32,454 nucleotides of DNA from a virus. The notes under the pieces are model-generated. The model had not been told where the DNA came from. It was given only the letters and a program-made list of their open reading frames with translations, and made no database searches. Below, piece after piece: positions 10,701 through 16,348 of the stretch (the first letter of the stretch is position 1; the number at the start of each line of letters is the position of its first letter). The stretch spans positions 1 to 32,454 of IMG/VR virus record IMGVR_UViG_3300029448_000204, one strand, 5' to 3'. The translations under genes were made by a program, and so were the position numbers.

Positions 10701-13219
10701 AATTAGAAAGGCTATCTACTAGTGCTTCTTTAGATATACAAGATGGTGGCTTTGTTAAAAAGGCAATTGAAGTTGCTCCAGATCAAAGAATTGCTGTTAT
10801 AGACGCTTATTTGTACGCTATGCATGCCAAAGAAAGAAACTTAGAAATACAAGCTAAACATAAAAGAGGATTGGGTTCCGGTATGTCAGAAGCAGAATCG
10901 AATGCTATACTTGATTGGGTTGATGGATTATCTGATGCTGATAAGAATATAATTAGAAGTGTAGATGCATATGTAAAAAGAATAATAGAAAGTACTAACA
11001 ACATTAGATTCGAGAGTGGTTTAATAACACAAGAAGAATATGATGGAAGAACAAGGTTTCAACACTATGTACCTTTACGTGGTGATTTAGATGCAGATCA
11101 AGAGTTTAAAGATGATGCTAAGAACTCTAAAAGAAGAACTGTTAATTATTTTGGGGCATTAGGAAAAGAAGATAAAGCGGCTCGTGGTCGTGGCCCTAAG
11201 TATGCAGAGAACCTTTTAGCATCAGCTATTTCACAGAATGTAAGAGCTATTGATAGATCAGAAAGAAACAAAGCTGGTCAAGATTTATTAAGATTACTTA
11301 GAGGTCAGGAAGAGCAAGAAGATGGTAGTTTGGCTACAAACGATGCATTAGCTGCTGACTTACAACAAAACTTTGCTGAAATAACAGATGTTCAGGATGT
11401 TAATGATCCTTATCAGTTGGTTGTAAAAGAAAATGGAGAACAAGTTTACGTAAACTTTTACAGAGAGAGTTTAGCCAGAGCGTTCAAGAGCCACTATGAG
11501 CCTAAACAACATATTCCAATTATCCGTGCTTTGGCTAAATTAAATAGGTTTTTATCAAATATTAGCACTACTTATAATCCAGCCTTCGTTATACCTAACT
11601 TTGCAAAAGACTTAGAAACAGCATTGGTAAATATACAACAGCATGATGCAGAGGGTGTTACAAAAGAAATATTAAGAGATGTTGGTAGTGCGATTAATGG
11701 CATAAGAAAAGTATTAAGAACAACTGATGACACTAGCTTTTGGTCAGAAGAATATAAAAAATTTGTTAAAGCAGGTGGTAAAAACGCTACTAACCAAATG
11801 GGTACAGTAGAAGACCAGATGAACAACATGAATGACTTATTAACTAAGATTAGTAAGACGACATCATTAGGTTTAAATAGAAAAAATTTCTTTTATAAAG
11901 GTGGTCAAAGCCTCTTAAAGTTTTTAGATGATTACAACACAATGATTGAAAATGGTGTTCGTGTAGCTACATTTACTAATTTAAAGAAAAGAGGGTTCAC
12001 TGATGCTAGGGCTGCCGAAGCAGCTAGGAACGTTACAGTAAACTTTGCCAAAGGTGGTGAAGATAAAGTCTTTATGAATTCTTTATATTTATTTTATAAT
12101 GCATCTTTACAGGGAAGTATGGCTATATTTAATGCGGCTTATAAGTCATCTAAGGTCAGGAAGTTATTAGGTGGGTTAATAATATATGGCATACTGCAAG
12201 ATCAGTTAATGGCTTTCTTTAGAGACCCTGAAGATGAAGACGAACAAAATCCTTATGATAAATTACAAGATTATCAATTAGAACATAATTTAGTTTTTGG
12301 TAACTTTGGTCTTTCGGATGAAAAGTTTACTACAATACCATTAGCTTATGGACTTAATATGCCATTTAATTTAGGCAGAGCTTTAAGCCGCTATACACGA
12401 GGCGAATATACTTTTGGGCAAATGTCAGACAGTATTTTTGGCACTACTATGGAAACTTTGTCCCCATTTGGTGCGATAGAAAATTGGGAATCTTATCTTG
12501 TTCCGACAGCAGGAAAGCCGTTAGCAGAGATGGCTTTAAATAAAAATTATAGAAATGATCCTATATACAAAGAAACGCCTATGTACGCTTCAAGGTCAGG
12601 TGCAGATGCATATACTCATTGGGGTACTACCGGTCCGGTATCTAAGTTTATAGCACAAACTATAAATGACTACACCGGTGGAGATGAAGTAGAAAGTGGA
12701 TTAATAGATGTTTCTCCGGATACATTAGAATATTTTTACGAGTATGTGATAGGTGGGGCAGGTGCTTTTATTGGAAGATCTGCAAATCTTGGTGCTGAAG
12801 TTATACCAGCCATAGCTACGGGAGACTTTAGCGAGATAAATGCATACAAAATACCATTTGTCAGAAAGGTTATTACTCAGCCATCTGAAAGGGTAGATAC
12901 ATCTAATTATTTAGAGAAGAGAAAAGAGCTATTTACGATATTTGCTAGAATAGATTTAGCTAGAAGACGAGGTGAACCACAAAATATACGTAACTTGATG
13001 TCTAGATACGATGACGAGATAAAGGTGTATGGAAGATTTAAGGCTCTAGACAATGCTAGAAACAGATTACTGAGGCAAATCAGAGAGTTGGAAAGAAACC
13101 TTAGAATACCGGATGACGTTAGAAAAAGGCTAATAAAGCTAAGAACTGAAAGAATACAAGAGATTATGAAGAAAGGTATTCTGTTAATGAGAAGTGTGGG
13201 GATACGAAAGACTGCATGA
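4718..13219 (+). CDS. Giant polyvalent-type internal virion protein (2833 residues)
   Basis: The largest gene, about a quarter of the window; AAAGG lies 7 nt before the ATG. Domains I can see: a Gly/Ala-rich, partly hydrophobic N terminus (about 60-320); coiled coils (about 420-660); an HEIIH zinc-protease motif at 748-752, with further acidic residues downstream; a conserved phage segment around HDYFGHA (1061-1067); a region from about 1212 beginning LTHFSP and ending with GPMAAMFYELTVP, which recalls ADP-ribosyltransferase-like domains of polyvalent proteins; an AAVIAIQSPQKDW block near 1505; and a C-terminal part from about 2270 (YNPAFVIPNFAKDLETAL, hydrophobic helices near 2470-2510) like the LPD38 type of polyvalent phage proteins. 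It occupies the T7 gene 16 position. Such proteins are injected with the genome and protect or remodel the host. Individual domain functions are inference; I see no clear lytic transglycosylase. Confidence 0.75.
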   Translation: MSTINVRSNLTGRVYPILIAGDTPTDSEDKYIQNYVNSQDGVLIGVPPEDKEEETLIGNPLDFVQSGIGSFIKGYTDIPGGIASIGEGVGEKLGADVAPGESGIGQSAQDFSKGAAKTLSETFDFNESVMSKAGQAFGSIGSFLAGGFAVKSGLLAAKVAPKIAQYAGFGTVAGQGAAIQSQDQMNRIANFLEKGGVIDGSQKADAVLLSALLGTSEAIPFVALSKSLGASLRILKKVDKKNIDKAVKTIGGRIKRSLITGGVEGGQEAIAGYTQDLIEQNIYNPNVIPGQSAYDDAVYGGGAAGALNLILDSIRGRKINNYERKQTQLDEDALEEGREGAEKLKNAEEYLKTQQAKQVSLLEGPGLGLPAPDTDIIAPTGNEAVDVVNQSVADAQTNQKIKDTEETLQAARETRTPFKPVKIEDLPQDEAFKIRKQRIELGKSIPVDDPATLEEIQEVVGEEAATREAINQKPSLYKPEPMEDPEANKLYEQFAENLLKQKVINRASAKKVWNNLFKEKLPDLGADGSLLTLLSAGRLKYLGKGKYAPKDQTDINLDLVKQASALSEQARRIRTAENQLRKEQEKFTDDPVNFETYNQQLELLQKQYSDLQLESFALENKANKLVDGQETIQARRIAPSLAPKKVFDEAPKAKETPEYKLKQKRVIDALRSELNRIGLSDVRLEGVPLLDQAQLTKELQQGNIEGITEGVMDVDSSGKRVIALAMELYDPNMTDAELELKLGSVMNHEIIHALRSLNVFTDAEYQSLAKAVKTRKYVKRSRGKNTTRDYTYYERASHARREDMSEDEVVEEAIAEMYRDYTDGKLKLAGKPKSLFDRIIKFIKSIFSSHSQEGFTEVDQIFENIGTTETENQISRRDRKPEDVSDQAKPKRSRIIIDRLPSLHKGSIGPLPIAHFVKAKYLASKGIPNLRPDRYVEVNVDLAKKIARDFDQAINEPDNPTVIESYKAMADETFDQWQFIKDTGITIEFIKPDQANPYPKGSKDLLIDINKNHMWVFATDDGFGSDAITDQDIKENPLLQKTGEIIDGRDVRYNDLFRIVHDYFGHALEGATFSPRGEENAWQAHVRMYSPLAAKAMTTETRGQNSWLNYSDAVGDFNRNSTNKAEETIYADQKITLLSDFVMNEGLANNIEGAIDERTLRANEQLGKTGDVGNDRGGDEGGGRRRTDVPSAIEQAETGRKPKLSPQKTVKLTHFSPIEGLQSIDPDKQRSNLFMRGEERRRTFEGYPARSYYAINIEDPNGYNPEQNVGDNVYELDAPYEGMYDWEADPEKFNDAANIELNKERPDIQDTVGRVNYITTAKERMIKEFGATGYWINSPSRGPMAAMFYELTVPETYQAKKYNQAYKDSVNQKRGVDAKRTMRSVTRVVGQEHTVSTRFPTAGSREADPSTNLMFINGETIKNDKKLAGQAANIIKKYNLSENSKDYVNFSDQEIIEDHIEAMTDNILFVHDTYQPEYRERSSKWYDGARAIVDRFAKEYNYPPEVVAAVIAIQSPQKDWFMNVSLGERVLDISRNHGNKEFTPAMVKTAKRIYGDNKAAQAALKFIMSPMRNSSSLDSLEFSMHRGMWIRIFDETYNDRGHRIVTPEGEFLDYARKKDGNPKGTGWGSNRILANSAQALDLTPNTSLQEISILLGDRHKVRSFFNNMITPMSPDGHSTIDTHAVAVAFFKPLSGKAIEVEQNFGIYTGRGKSEKYGVIPNSSVTGARGMYGLIADAYARAAERRGVLPRQMQSITWEPIRGLFPDTFKNKRENIENINRIWQSYTDGGLTLDETREEIINATPAGFTEPSWARPIDTIPEFSGNSSYERELSRPYVPGRNTRDDSGVGGTVAGEPSTRKSRIRATPFSDRQQQQVINDRDIAAAQQNIRYDNLSGLIAKALKIAPKFLLRGNTRAQAAQKIVQKYQDSFQPVGSMMDELRQKGYTIADAMDPYLRELNSSGIIGSNIIDQETTIVKPMLEDIEKLDFTEDQINELERLSTSASLDIQDGGFVKKAIEVAPDQRIAVIDAYLYAMHAKERNLEIQAKHKRGLGSGMSEAESNAILDWVDGLSDADKNIIRSVDAYVKRIIESTNNIRFESGLITQEEYDGRTRFQHYVPLRGDLDADQEFKDDAKNSKRRTVNYFGALGKEDKAARGRGPKYAENLLASAISQNVRAIDRSERNKAGQDLLRLLRGQEEQEDGSLATNDALAADLQQNFAEITDVQDVNDPYQLVVKENGEQVYVNFYRESLARAFKSHYEPKQHIPIIRALAKLNRFLSNISTTYNPAFVIPNFAKDLETALVNIQQHDAEGVTKEILRDVGSAINGIRKVLRTTDDTSFWSEEYKKFVKAGGKNATNQMGTVEDQMNNMNDLLTKISKTTSLGLNRKNFFYKGGQSLLKFLDDYNTMIENGVRVATFTNLKKRGFTDARAAEAARNVTVNFAKGGEDKVFMNSLYLFYNASLQGSMAIFNAAYKSSKVRKLLGGLIIYGILQDQLMAFFRDPEDEDEQNPYDKLQDYQLEHNLVFGNFGLSDEKFTTIPLAYGLNMPFNLGRALSRYTRGEYTFGQMSDSIFGTTMETLSPFGAIENWESYLVPTAGKPLAEMALNKNYRNDPIYKETPMYASRSGADAYTHWGTTGPVSKFIAQTINDYTGGDEVESGLIDVSPDTLEYFYEYVIGGAGAFIGRSANLGAEVIPAIATGDFSEINAYKIPFVRKVITQPSERVDTSNYLEKRKELFTIFARIDLARRRGEPQNIRNLMSRYDDEIKVYGRFKALDNARNRLLRQIRELERNLRIPDDVRKRLIKLRTERIQEIMKKGILLMRSVGIRKTA
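8184..8354 (+). CDS. Nested small ORF in the +1 frame of the giant gene (56 residues)
   Basis: Starts with ATG 6 nt after AAGGAG (8173-8178), a near-perfect ribosome binding site. It encodes 56 residues beginning MKELYEQMNNLVKQEMLEMT, then a highly acidic helix and a basic tail ending LSYLRRKQSS. The overlapping stretch of the giant protein (about residues 1156-1212) is a low-complexity Gly/Arg/Asp linker between two domains, so that frame is weakly constrained. This looks like a real small gene kept, or born, in a linker of the giant gene. The function is unknown and conservation is untested. Confidence 0.45.
   Translation: MKELYEQMNNLVKQEMLEMTEEEMKEEEEDGQMYQARLNRQKQGGNLSYLRRKQSS
10119..10307 (+). 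CDS. Nested small ORF in the +1 frame of the giant gene (62 residues)
   Basis: Its ATG lies 7 nt after AGAGGAG (10105-10111), a strong ribosome binding site. The 62-residue product contains VTRESYLDLMYPEGIPEMTAELEEQLPESL, which looks like a small acidic helical phage protein. Short proteins with a YLxLxYPxGxPxxxxAELExxLP pattern are familiar to me from phage genomes. The giant protein in this stretch (about residues 1800-1863) is a low-complexity linker rich in Ser, Arg, Gly and Pro. The two observations together support a genuine nested gene. The function is unknown. Confidence 0.5.
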   Translation: MQRQQDLRNQVGQDPLIQYLNSVEIPVTRESYLDLMYPEGIPEMTAELEEQLPESLRLENQE

Positions 13220-13231
13220 TAGTAGTTGATC

Positions 13232-13251
13232 AAAAGTTTACGTAAAGTTTT
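13232..13251 (+). promoter_or_regulatory. Recurrent 20-nt near-palindrome at the convergent gene border
   Basis: An exact AAAAGTTTACGTAAAGTTTT lies in the 70-bp gap between the giant gene (+) and the DUF3310 gene (-). There is no gene start next to it, which argues against a simple ribosome-binding-site-linked role for this copy. It is followed by TTGTCTAG, similar to the CTAG found soon after other copies. Confidence 0.5.
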
Positions 13252-13289
13252 TGTCTAGTATCCACAACCCGGGTAACAACTTGTCGTAG

Positions 13290-13511
13290 TCATTTCTTTT
13301 TTATTTTAATTAATTCTTTAAGATACCACTCAGCTTTCAATAAGTCTTCTAAACTGTTCTTGTTCTTGTGCCTGTATCTCCACATATACTTAATTATATT
13401 ACCTTGTAAATAATACTCGTATCCATTTTCGCATGCAGATTTAATTGCATCGATACATTCCACGTTACCTTTTCTGTAATGATTAGGCTTATTAACTTTA
13501 TCATTCTTCAT
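13290..13511 (-). CDS. DUF3310 protein (T7 gp1.7-related nucleotide-kinase domain type)
   Basis: 73 residues, essentially one DUF3310 domain: KPNHYRKGNVECIDAIKSA near the N terminus, then GNIIKYMWRYRHKN and a C-terminal LEDLLKAEWYLKELI helix. DUF3310 occurs in many phages as a short stand-alone protein and as part of T7 gp1.7, a nucleotide kinase. Whether the short form is catalytic is not clear. GAGGAG lies 8 nt before the ATG and the start overlaps the end of the upstream gene by 11 bases. It is the last gene of the - strand transcription unit. Confidence 0.85.
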   Translation of the reverse strand: MKNDKVNKPNHYRKGNVECIDAIKSACENGYEYYLQGNIIKYMWRYRHKNKNSLEDLLKAEWYLKELIKIKKK

Positions 13512-13752
13512 CTAAATACTCCTCTATATCGCTGATCTTATGTTGATTGATGAATATTGGAGTGTCATCGCCAACCCATGCACCTATGGTATTAAAATCA
13601 AACCACTCCAAAGCCTCTTCCTCACTCCATTTATTGTCATGCATCAATATCATTATGCACTTATCATAATCATATAATGCCACTTGATTTCTACTGAAAG
13701 CACTTATAGTAGTTCCTATAAATGCTTCCTTGTATTCATCGTATAATTTCAT
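13501..13752 (-). CDS. Conserved phage protein of unknown function (83 residues)
   Basis: Contains NQVALYDYDKCIMILMHDNKWSEEEALEWFDFN and then GAWVGDDTPIFI. The pattern of a short helix, WSEEEALEWFDFN and GAWVGxxTPIF is one I recognise as a widespread small phage protein without an assigned role. The start is supported by GGGAG seven bases upstream. It overlaps the DUF3310 gene, so the two are probably translated together. No catalytic or binding motif can be named. Confidence 0.75.
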   Translation of the reverse strand: MKLYDEYKEAFIGTTISAFSRNQVALYDYDKCIMILMHDNKWSEEEALEWFDFNTIGAWVGDDTPIFINQHKISDIEEYLDEE

Positions 13753-13764
13753 TGTTCTCTCCCT

Positions 13765-14208
13765 TTACACCGCTGCGGATAAATCAGAGTGTGCAATTAT
13801 TTTAAAATCTTTTATATCAAAGTGGCATACCGGCTCTTGATCTTGCCAATCTCCTCTGTCAGATCTACCACCTTGCTTTACCTCAAAGTCTGAAAAGAAA
13901 TCTATCCATCCGGTTGCGTCTGACCAACTTACAAATAAAACTGATTTAGTTCCGGTCACGGATGCTAGTCTTCTGGCTTTCATGACCTTAGATAAAGATA
14001 TTATATAAGTTGAAAAGTCATGTATTGAATTAAGTCTGCACTTTACTTCAGCAAAGCCTAACAGATTATCGTTTCTATACATGACGTAATCTAACTTATA
14101 AGTTAAAGGTAACTTTGAATAAGACATATCCCATTTATCTGACATATGTCTTAAAACATTTTTTTCTTTTTCTAGGTTATCTTTGGATTCGTATTTTACC
14201 CTAGTCAT
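13765..14208 (-). CDS. PD-(D/E)XK nuclease-like protein
   Basis: 147 residues from the ATG at 14208. Near residue 40 a strand-like YKLDYVMYR gives a candidate catalytic Asp, and GFAEVKCR follows with the E-x-K pair. This D...E-V-K spacing is typical of the PD-(D/E)XK nuclease core. The next segment is a long helix (STYIISLSKVMKARRLASV) and a strand (TKSVLFVSW), as expected for the fold. It could be a structure-specific or repair nuclease acting on phage or host DNA. A TTG at 14244 extends the frame by 12 residues, but neither start has a good Shine-Dalgarno sequence. I prefer the ATG four bases after the upstream stop. The assignment rests on motif order only. Confidence 0.55.
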   Translation of the reverse strand: MTRVKYESKDNLEKEKNVLRHMSDKWDMSYSKLPLTYKLDYVMYRNDNLLGFAEVKCRLNSIHDFSTYIISLSKVMKARRLASVTGTKSVLFVSWSDATGWIDFFSDFEVKQGGRSDRGDWQDQEPVCHFDIKDFKIIAHSDLSAAV

Positions 14209-14226
14209 AACTTTACGTAACTTTTT
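14209..14226 (-). promoter_or_regulatory. Variant of the recurrent near-palindrome over a gene start
   Basis: On the - strand AAAAAGTTACGTAAAGTT directly precedes the ATG at 14208. It matches the 20-nt consensus with one base missing in the left half. It overlaps the end of the upstream coding region, so part of the match could be coding coincidence. Confidence 0.3.
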
Positions 14227-14452
14227 GGTTTCGCTGTTCCTCAAGCCATTCTTTAACTTCCTTTTTGCTCCAAATATTTTTTTCTCGTTTTTCAGATTTC
14301 ATCAAAGGGAAAGGTTTTGGGAAATTACGTTCATCATTATATATAACTTTATAAATTGATTGTTTTGAAACCATAAGCATTGTAGCTAATCCATCTAATG
14401 TTAGATACTCAGCATTTTCGACAGCATCATGTTTAGACTTGCTTTGTGTCAT
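14213..14452 (-). CDS. Small helix-turn-helix DNA-binding protein (AlpA/excisionase-like)
   Basis: 79 residues. YLTLDGLATMLMVSKQSIYKVI reads as a helix-turn-helix, followed by NFPKPFPL and a WSKKEVKEWLEEQ helix. This is the usual order in AlpA/MerR-like winged-helix proteins of phages (recognition helix, F-P-x-P wing strand, then W-x-x-x-E-V-x-x-W). It is probably a transcription regulator, and no integrase or excision system is present in the window. The start is placed at the third of three consecutive ATGs (14458, 14455, 14452), because GGAG ends directly before the first and only the third has normal spacing. It overlaps the upstream gene by 20 bases. Confidence 0.7.
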   Translation of the reverse strand: MTQSKSKHDAVENAEYLTLDGLATMLMVSKQSIYKVIYNDERNFPKPFPLMKSEKREKNIWSKKEVKEWLEEQRNQKVT

Positions 14453-14657
14453 CATCATCTCCTTTTTCCGGAGTGCCATCTTCGTTTAGCTTGACCATAA
14501 CAACCATGTATCTAGATCCAACCCAATCTTTATGTAATTGTGGTGGAACATCGTTAGGATGTATTGTCAACCTTATGTTAGTGCCATTTTTGTCTTGCAT
14601 CATTGATGTTTTGACAGCCTCAAAATTAACTCCCTCAATTTGCTTTTCTTCTTCCAT
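14433..14657 (-). CDS. Conserved small phage protein of unknown function
   Basis: 74 residues from 14657. The core LTIHPNDVPPQLHKDWVGSRYMVVMVKLNEDG is a pattern I recognise from phage genomes, usually near replication or recombination genes; no function is known to me. The tail is acidic (GDDDDTKQ). The frame opens 12 bases earlier at 14669 with ATGGAGATGAAAATG. Because GGAG sits 6 nt before the ATG at 14657, the later start is preferred. It lies between the helix-turn-helix gene and a DUF736-like gene. Confidence 0.65.
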   Translation of the reverse strand: MEEEKQIEGVNFEAVKTSMMQDKNGTNIRLTIHPNDVPPQLHKDWVGSRYMVVMVKLNEDGTPEKGDDDDTKQV

Positions 14658-14668
14658 TTTCATCTCCA

Positions 14669-14977
14669 TTAGAACTTTATTTCATCAATGTCATCTAATG
14701 CTTTGGCAACATCTGTTGGCAGATCTTCATCCTTTTTAATTGGTGGCTCGTACACATTGCCTCTCACAGATAAAAAAGATGAACCGGTTTTCTCGCTGTA
14801 CTTCTTCCAACCAACCATACTGAATAAAGGTTTCCTAACACCATTCTTCATTTGTTTAGCCAAGTCTTCAACTACCTCATGAGATACTTCAAACTGACCG
14901 GTATAGTCCGGAGATCTTTCTGATCTCTTGTTTTTTGCCACAAATAATGTGCCACTTGGTGGGTAATCATTTTCCAT
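14669..14977 (-). CDS. DUF736-like phage protein, possible ssDNA- or nucleotide-associated
   Basis: 102 residues beginning MENDYPPSGTLFVAKNKRSE, then SPDYTGQFEVSHEVVEDLAKQM, a GWKKYSEKTGSSFLSVRG segment and an acidic C terminus (DIDEIKF). Overall it resembles the small beta-rich proteins with an SGxLFxNxxKxxxxxPDYxG opening found beside recombination genes in many phages. An acidic tail is also seen in phage single-strand-binding proteins, but I cannot identify an OB fold by eye. AGGAG lies 7 nt upstream of the ATG. It is adjacent to the putative annealing protein. Confidence 0.5.
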   Translation of the reverse strand: MENDYPPSGTLFVAKNKRSERSPDYTGQFEVSHEVVEDLAKQMKNGVRKPLFSMVGWKKYSEKTGSSFLSVRGNVYEPPIKKDEDLPTDVAKALDDIDEIKF

Positions 14978-14978
14978 T

Positions 14979-15704
14979 CTATTCTCCTATTTCTTTGGAT
15001 TTGATTTTATCTGCCTTTTTAATAAAGGCTGTTGAAACCTCGCCAAATGCTTTTGCATCTAACTCTTTCAACGTCTTTAAAGCCTCTGCATTTATATTCT
15101 TAAATCTTCGCAGAGCCTCAATATCGTCTTCCGGCATGAAGGTCATGATAACTGTCTTAATAATATCAACTCCCTCTTTTACCGGTACACTCTCAACTTT
15201 ATCTGATTGTGCATCTTTAATTTCCACAGTTTCTTCTTTAGGTGGATCATTCTTTGGTGGATCTTCTTTTGTTTGCTTAGATCCGTTATCCATAGTGCCA
15301 CCTTTGATATCACTAGGTCTTTCTTCTTTAAATGCATCTGCCTCATCTTCTGCATATACATCGCCATGAAGACCTACTAACTTTAATATCACACGATCTT
15401 TGGCTCTCTTTTCAGCCATAGCATATGGATAACTATTTTTATTATTAGATGGAGATGCCTCTCCAATAGACCATTCTGATTTGTCTCCCATGTTACCGGT
15501 GACCAATAAACTGACCACTTTTTTTTCAGAATTACATTCCAAAATACTAGGCTGACTAAATACAATTTTCTTATGAACAGCAACTTTTTCTAATGCCTTA
15601 TGCAAAAGCACATAAGTTCCATGACAATTCCAACCGGCTTGATTTGGTGTCATGCCTATTTCTTTTAAGGTTTCCTTAACCTTATCCGGTACTTCATCTT
15701 TCAT
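14979..15704 (-). CDS. Probable single-strand DNA annealing protein (Rad52/DUF1071-like)
   Basis: 241 residues. The central segment SYPYAMAEKRAKDRVILKLVGLHGDVYAEDEADAF resembles the A-E-x-R-A-x-x-R-A-L...G-x-x-x-Y-x-x-E-D signature of Rad52-like and DUF1071 annealing proteins of phages. A polar linker rich in Lys, Asp and Pro (about 140-175) separates it from a C-terminal helical segment (about 185-235). Such proteins anneal single strands during phage recombination and work with a 5'-3' exonuclease. A Cas4-like nuclease is encoded three genes upstream. GAGG precedes the ATG. The family call rests on one motif region and needs a profile search. Confidence 0.5.
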   Translation of the reverse strand: MKDEVPDKVKETLKEIGMTPNQAGWNCHGTYVLLHKALEKVAVHKKIVFSQPSILECNSEKKVVSLLVTGNMGDKSEWSIGEASPSNNKNSYPYAMAEKRAKDRVILKLVGLHGDVYAEDEADAFKEERPSDIKGGTMDNGSKQTKEDPPKNDPPKEETVEIKDAQSDKVESVPVKEGVDIIKTVIMTFMPEDDIEALRRFKNINAEALKTLKELDAKAFGEVSTAFIKKADKIKSKEIGE

Positions 15705-15879
15705 TTTCTACCTCTTTCTCTTTAATTAAATTTTCCAAGCACAATCCAAACTGATATCCTAACTTGTAGTAATGAGAACTTTTTTTATCTTCGTATAAAT
15801 GTTTGTTAAGGAAAGCATCAACAACTCCCTCTTTAAAAAAACCAAGATAAGTTCCTCTTTTCTTTTCAGTAATATCCAT
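15694..15879 (-). CDS. Hypothetical protein (61 residues)
   Basis: Not recognised. The sequence contains aromatic residues (GTYLGFFKEG, HYYKLGYQFGLCLENLI) and ends with a charged helix. It overlaps the annealing-protein gene by 11 bases and begins 3 bases after the upstream stop, so it sits in a tight gene chain and is probably translated. The ribosome binding site is weak (GGATTAG). No motif suggests a function. Confidence 0.5.
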   Translation of the reverse strand: MDITEKKRGTYLGFFKEGVVDAFLNKHLYEDKKSSHYYKLGYQFGLCLENLIKEKEVENER

Positions 15880-15882
15880 AAT

Positions 15883-16110
15883 CTAATCCACAGATAATAT
15901 TTCTGTTCTTGTGCTGTCGTAGTGACTTTTCTCTAAAAAGTTTCTTTGGAATGTAGTTTTTTTAATACCACCTTTAATTTTCTCATAGGTTATTAACTCT
16001 TGAGTTATGACATTATCTTTTTCTTTTGGGAAAAAACTGTCATCCAAAACATTGTTAATCTTGCACAATTTATTTGTTGGCAAGTAACACAGATCAATTT
16101 TTTCTTTCAT
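15883..16110 (-). CDS. Hypothetical protein (75 residues)
   Basis: Not recognised. Begins MKEKIDLCYLPTNKLCKIN and then reads as alternating strands and loops, with a Lys-rich middle. The start at 16110 is chosen because it follows the upstream stop directly (TAAAATG). The frame also opens at 16158, but that would overlap the upstream gene by 47 bases and has no ribosome binding site. Two cysteines at about positions 8 and 16 are too few to call a zinc site. Confidence 0.5.
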   Translation of the reverse strand: MKEKIDLCYLPTNKLCKINNVLDDSFFPKEKDNVITQELITYEKIKGGIKKTTFQRNFLEKSHYDSTRTEILSVD

Positions 16111-16111
16111 T

Positions 16112-16348
16112 TTACATTCCAAACATTCTATCAACAAATTTGTTGTACTTGTTGCCAATATAATTAAACCACCTAATTAAGAAAAACCTCTTTATTGGTT
16201 TACCTTTACCGGTAGCCTCTACAATATGATCAGCTATTAAAGATGCATCTTTTTTTCTTTCGCCAATTATTTTTGGTTTAAGTTTCACAACACCACTCCT
16301 TTTAATTTTTCTGATTACCTTTTTAGGTTTCTTTGTTTCGTCTTTCAT
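16112..16348 (-). CDS. Hypothetical basic protein (78 residues)
   Basis: Not recognised. The first 40 residues are very basic (about a third Lys or Arg), as in nucleic-acid-binding tails. The C-terminal half carries aromatic and hydrophobic residues (RFFLIRWFNYIGNKYNKFVDRMF) that could form an amphipathic or membrane-surface helix. The ATG overlaps the Cas4-like gene's stop codon by 4 bases, with AGAGGA just upstream, so translation is probably coupled. A DNA-binding accessory role is a guess. Confidence 0.5.
   Translation of the reverse strand: MKDETKKPKKVIRKIKRSGVVKLKPKIIGERKKDASLIADHIVEATGKGKPIKRFFLIRWFNYIGNKYNKFVDRMFGM

Noticed and set aside
14446-15369. Open frames on the + strand opposite the small - strand genes
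   Set aside because: They run antisense to well-supported, ribosome-binding-site-bearing genes, have low-complexity Ser/Leu-rich products and no ribosome binding sites.
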